From CALARM01 sp964431735 (GTDB lineage: Bacteria; Vulcanimicrobiota; SpSt-956; JAKJGF01), in NCBI GenBank assembly GCA_964431735.1, contig CAYSLJ010000126.1, positions 1-21,062 of the forward strand: 21,062 bases of DNA, read 5' to 3'. The translations under genes were made by a program, and so were the position numbers. Of the stretch, positions 21,027 through 21,062 are shown piece after piece. Position 1 is the first letter of the stretch. The number at the start of each line of letters is the position of its first letter. The notes under the pieces are model-generated. The model did not search any database. It had not been told where the DNA came from and was given only the letters and a program-made list of their open reading frames with translations.

Positions 21027-21062
21027 ATGCTTATTCAAGATCTCAAGCCAAATTCTATAGTC
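21027..21062 (+). CDS. 5' end of an unidentified gene (partial)
   Basis: ATG at 21027 preceded by AGAGG at 11 nt opens MLIQDLKPNSIV and runs off the window. Twelve residues are too few to identify a family. The DLKP-x-V pattern resembles the N-terminus of OB-fold/HD-type 3'-5' exoribonucleases (YhaM-like), but this is only a suggestion. Confidence 0.35.
   Translation, partial: MLIQDLKPNSIV

Overview
AT-rich bacterial DNA with compact genes and intergenic spacers packed with short repeats. DciA (rather than DnaC or DnaI as helicase loader), RecF, TrmB, LarC/LarE and a Ser/Thr kinase next to a giant TPR protein fit an uncultured or candidate-phylum bacterium. I cannot name the lineage from sequence alone. 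TTG start codons with good Shine-Dalgarno (SD) sequences are common (at least six genes).

Layout. 1-2664, minus strand: an AI-2E-type membrane permease and, upstream of it, a PHP-STAS fusion protein. 2950-5012, plus: a promoter with twin palindromes, a small basic protein, recF and dciA (overlapping). 5190-6407, plus: macro-domain deacetylase and trmB. 6736-12338, plus: a signalling-like cluster of an 1115-aa TPR protein, a left-handed beta-helix (hexapeptide) protein, a tail-anchored Ser/Thr kinase with a DFT instead of DFG motif, and a stand-alone receiver protein. 12729-14225, minus: HtrA/Deg protease. 14715-16442: a divergent MerR regulator and yqhD-type aldehyde reductase sharing a classic 19-bp-spacer MerR promoter. 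16696-17865, plus: aldo/keto reductase with two C-terminal 4Fe-4S motifs. 17997-20242, plus: larC and larE for the nickel-pincer cofactor. 20243-20641: left end of a truncated IS3-family element. 21027 to the end: start of an unidentified gene.

The most striking content is between the genes. Nearly every spacer carries a tandem array of 7-bp units that fit TYAC-NNN, where the triplet is specific to each array (GCG, GAC, TAC, TTC, TGR and so on). Many arrays begin at the same ATCGTRA boundary. Arrays supply the stop codon and last three residues (Arg-Asp-Ala) of three unrelated proteins, an SD sequence in one spacer, and large hairpins in others. A second repeat type, present as three copies (12415-12630, 14390-14541, 20683-20920), is a long imperfect hairpin. 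Its inner arm and 3x3 internal loop are conserved, while the middle arm differs between copies but stays self-complementary within each copy. I regard these two repeat systems as the best candidates for something not yet described.
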